DNA of 64,000 nt from NCBI GenBank assembly GCA_964057225.1, contig OZ059900.1, positions 15,329,638 through 15,393,637 of the forward strand. The letters run 5' to 3'. Below are positions 63,534-64,000 of the stretch, in pieces. Source of the DNA: Auanema rhodensis. Its lineage: Eukaryota > Nematoda > Chromadorea > Rhabditida > Rhabditidae. The stretch's first letter is position 1. Every line of letters begins with the position of its first letter. Below the pieces are notes generated by a model. That model searched no databases. It was not told where the DNA came from and saw nothing but the letters and a program-made list of their open reading frames with translations. The position numbers and the translations under genes were made by a program.

Positions 63534-64000
63534 GCATTTGACGACTCATATGAACAAAAATCGATTTAATCAATATTAGCCATAAGGGGCGTGCCCTCAG
63601 AATATGCTAATTTCCTTAATTTTCTAACCCTTGTTTTTTTGTCGTGAAAGTGGAACTAGACGTTGTACAAACAATTTTGAGCTAGGTTTCATTGACATTG
63701 CATGAGTTTGAACACATGAAATCGTAAGTCAAAACCTTGTTTACAGCGAAATTTCCAAAAACTGGTTTTCCAGCATAATAAAATATTTCTCATGGGAAAT
63801 ACTGTGTTTTTGTATTTTTCTAGTGTTCAGCATGTAAAATGCTTCATTTTAGTTTGTAACACGCTGAAATTCGTTTCATTTGACGACTCATATGAACAAA
63901 AATCGATTTAATCAATATTAGCCATAAGGGGCGTGCCCTCAGAATATGCTAATTTCCTTAATTTTCTAACCCTTGTTTTTTTGTCGTGAAATTGGAACTA
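63534..64000 (-). repeat. Last monomer and edge-truncated monomer
   Basis: The complete monomer 63534-63875 has TTAGTTTGTAAC and a private TTCGTTTCATT at its end. A 125-bp partial monomer with CCCTTG and GAAATTGGAAC runs to the window edge. The array clearly continues to the right, so the right end of the inversion is not in view. Confidence 0.9.

Larger units (their letters stand above)
41701..64000 (-). repeat. Satellite array, inverted arm, 64 complete plus 2 partial monomers
   Basis: This is the same 342-bp satellite in the opposite orientation. A 291-bp partial monomer (41701-41991) is followed by 64 complete monomers ending at 42333, 42675, 43017 and so on to 63875, then a partial monomer to the window edge. 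Spacing is 341 or 342 bp throughout. The first ~6 kb share diagnostic variants with the adjacent forward arm: the AAGCATTTCAC form, the AACAAAAC form of the A-run, and GTTCCTAC. Beyond about 48 kb a different variant set dominates: AGCATGATAA, AGCTAAGTTTC or AGCTACGTTTC, and GTACAAAC on the plus strand. The arm is therefore itself made of sub-domains. No gene or unrelated insertion is present. Confidence 0.98.

Noticed and set aside
1-64000. Protein-coding genes (342 bp is a multiple of three, so a stop-free frame would stay open through many copies)
   Set aside because: The monomer has stops in all three forward frames within its first 50 bases (TAA, TGA, TGA) and in all three reverse frames (TAA, TAG, TGA). 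Only short open stretches remain, with no codon structure.
1-64000. CRISPR array
   Set aside because: The repeated unit is 342 bp with no alternation of short repeats and unique spacers, and no cas genes. The unit itself is nearly constant.
1-64000. Transposon or retrotransposon-derived tandem array
   Set aside because: No terminal inverted repeats, target duplications, transposase or reverse transcriptase remnants, or poly-A tails were seen. An ancient element origin of the monomer cannot be excluded.
1-64000. AATAAA words in the monomer as polyadenylation signals
   Set aside because: AATAAA occurs once per monomer on one strand in AT-rich sequence, with no gene context.
1-64000. tRNA, rRNA or other structured RNA genes
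   Set aside because: No cloverleaf, conserved rRNA core or promoter-like boxes were recognised in the monomer. The short hairpins are simple inverted repeats.
1-64000. Naming the source species or a known satellite family
   Set aside because: I do not recognise the monomer. A satellite changes too fast for assignment without a database search.

Overview
The whole 64 kb window is one satellite DNA array. It contains no gene, RNA gene or mobile element that I can support. The unit is an AT-rich monomer of 342 bp (about 34% GC by my count; variants of 340 and 341 bp occur). It repeats head to tail with no foreign sequence between copies. I followed monomer boundaries through the window: 122 complete forward monomers fill 1-41698, and one orientation switch lies at 41700/41701. 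After it come a 291-bp partial monomer, 64 complete inverted monomers (41992-63875) and a 125-bp partial monomer at the window edge. Every monomer has stop codons in all six frames. Length and composition suggest a eukaryotic centromeric, pericentromeric or other heterochromatic array. The species cannot be told from the sequence. CpG is close to expectation (9 seen, about 9.8 expected per monomer), so there is no sign of strong CpG-methylation decay.

Layout: 1-8201 is a higher-order repeat (HOR) with a 14-monomer (4783 bp) period. 8202-13667 is a mixed region with recurring monomer pairs. 13668-27681 is a mosaic of short shared blocks with 6-, 7-, 21-, 27- and 46-monomer offsets. 27682-35200 holds a 12-monomer unit followed by a 10-monomer version lacking two monomers. 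35201-41698 holds a 9-monomer unit followed by a 10-monomer version. The orientation then flips. 41992-44043 carries the same HOR monomer types in the same order on the minus strand. 44044-48144 has a 9-monomer offset repeat, 47803-52248 has 6- and 7-monomer offsets, 53959-57378 is a tandem pair of 5-monomer units, and 56353-62507 has a 10-monomer offset.

The main point of interest is the inversion junction. The two arms form a very long inverted repeat around a 51-bp spacer. The innermost monomers differ at only 3 of 291 sites, but the HOR register is offset, so the junction is not a plain mirror fold-back. Each monomer also carries a 17-bp CENP-B-box-like sequence (7 of 9 specified bases), a GC-rich imperfect dyad that lies exactly at the right-hand breakpoint, and several short palindromes. 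One of these palindromes is a perfect 18-bp palindrome in a subset of monomers. These features fit a centromere-type satellite, but that role is inferred.
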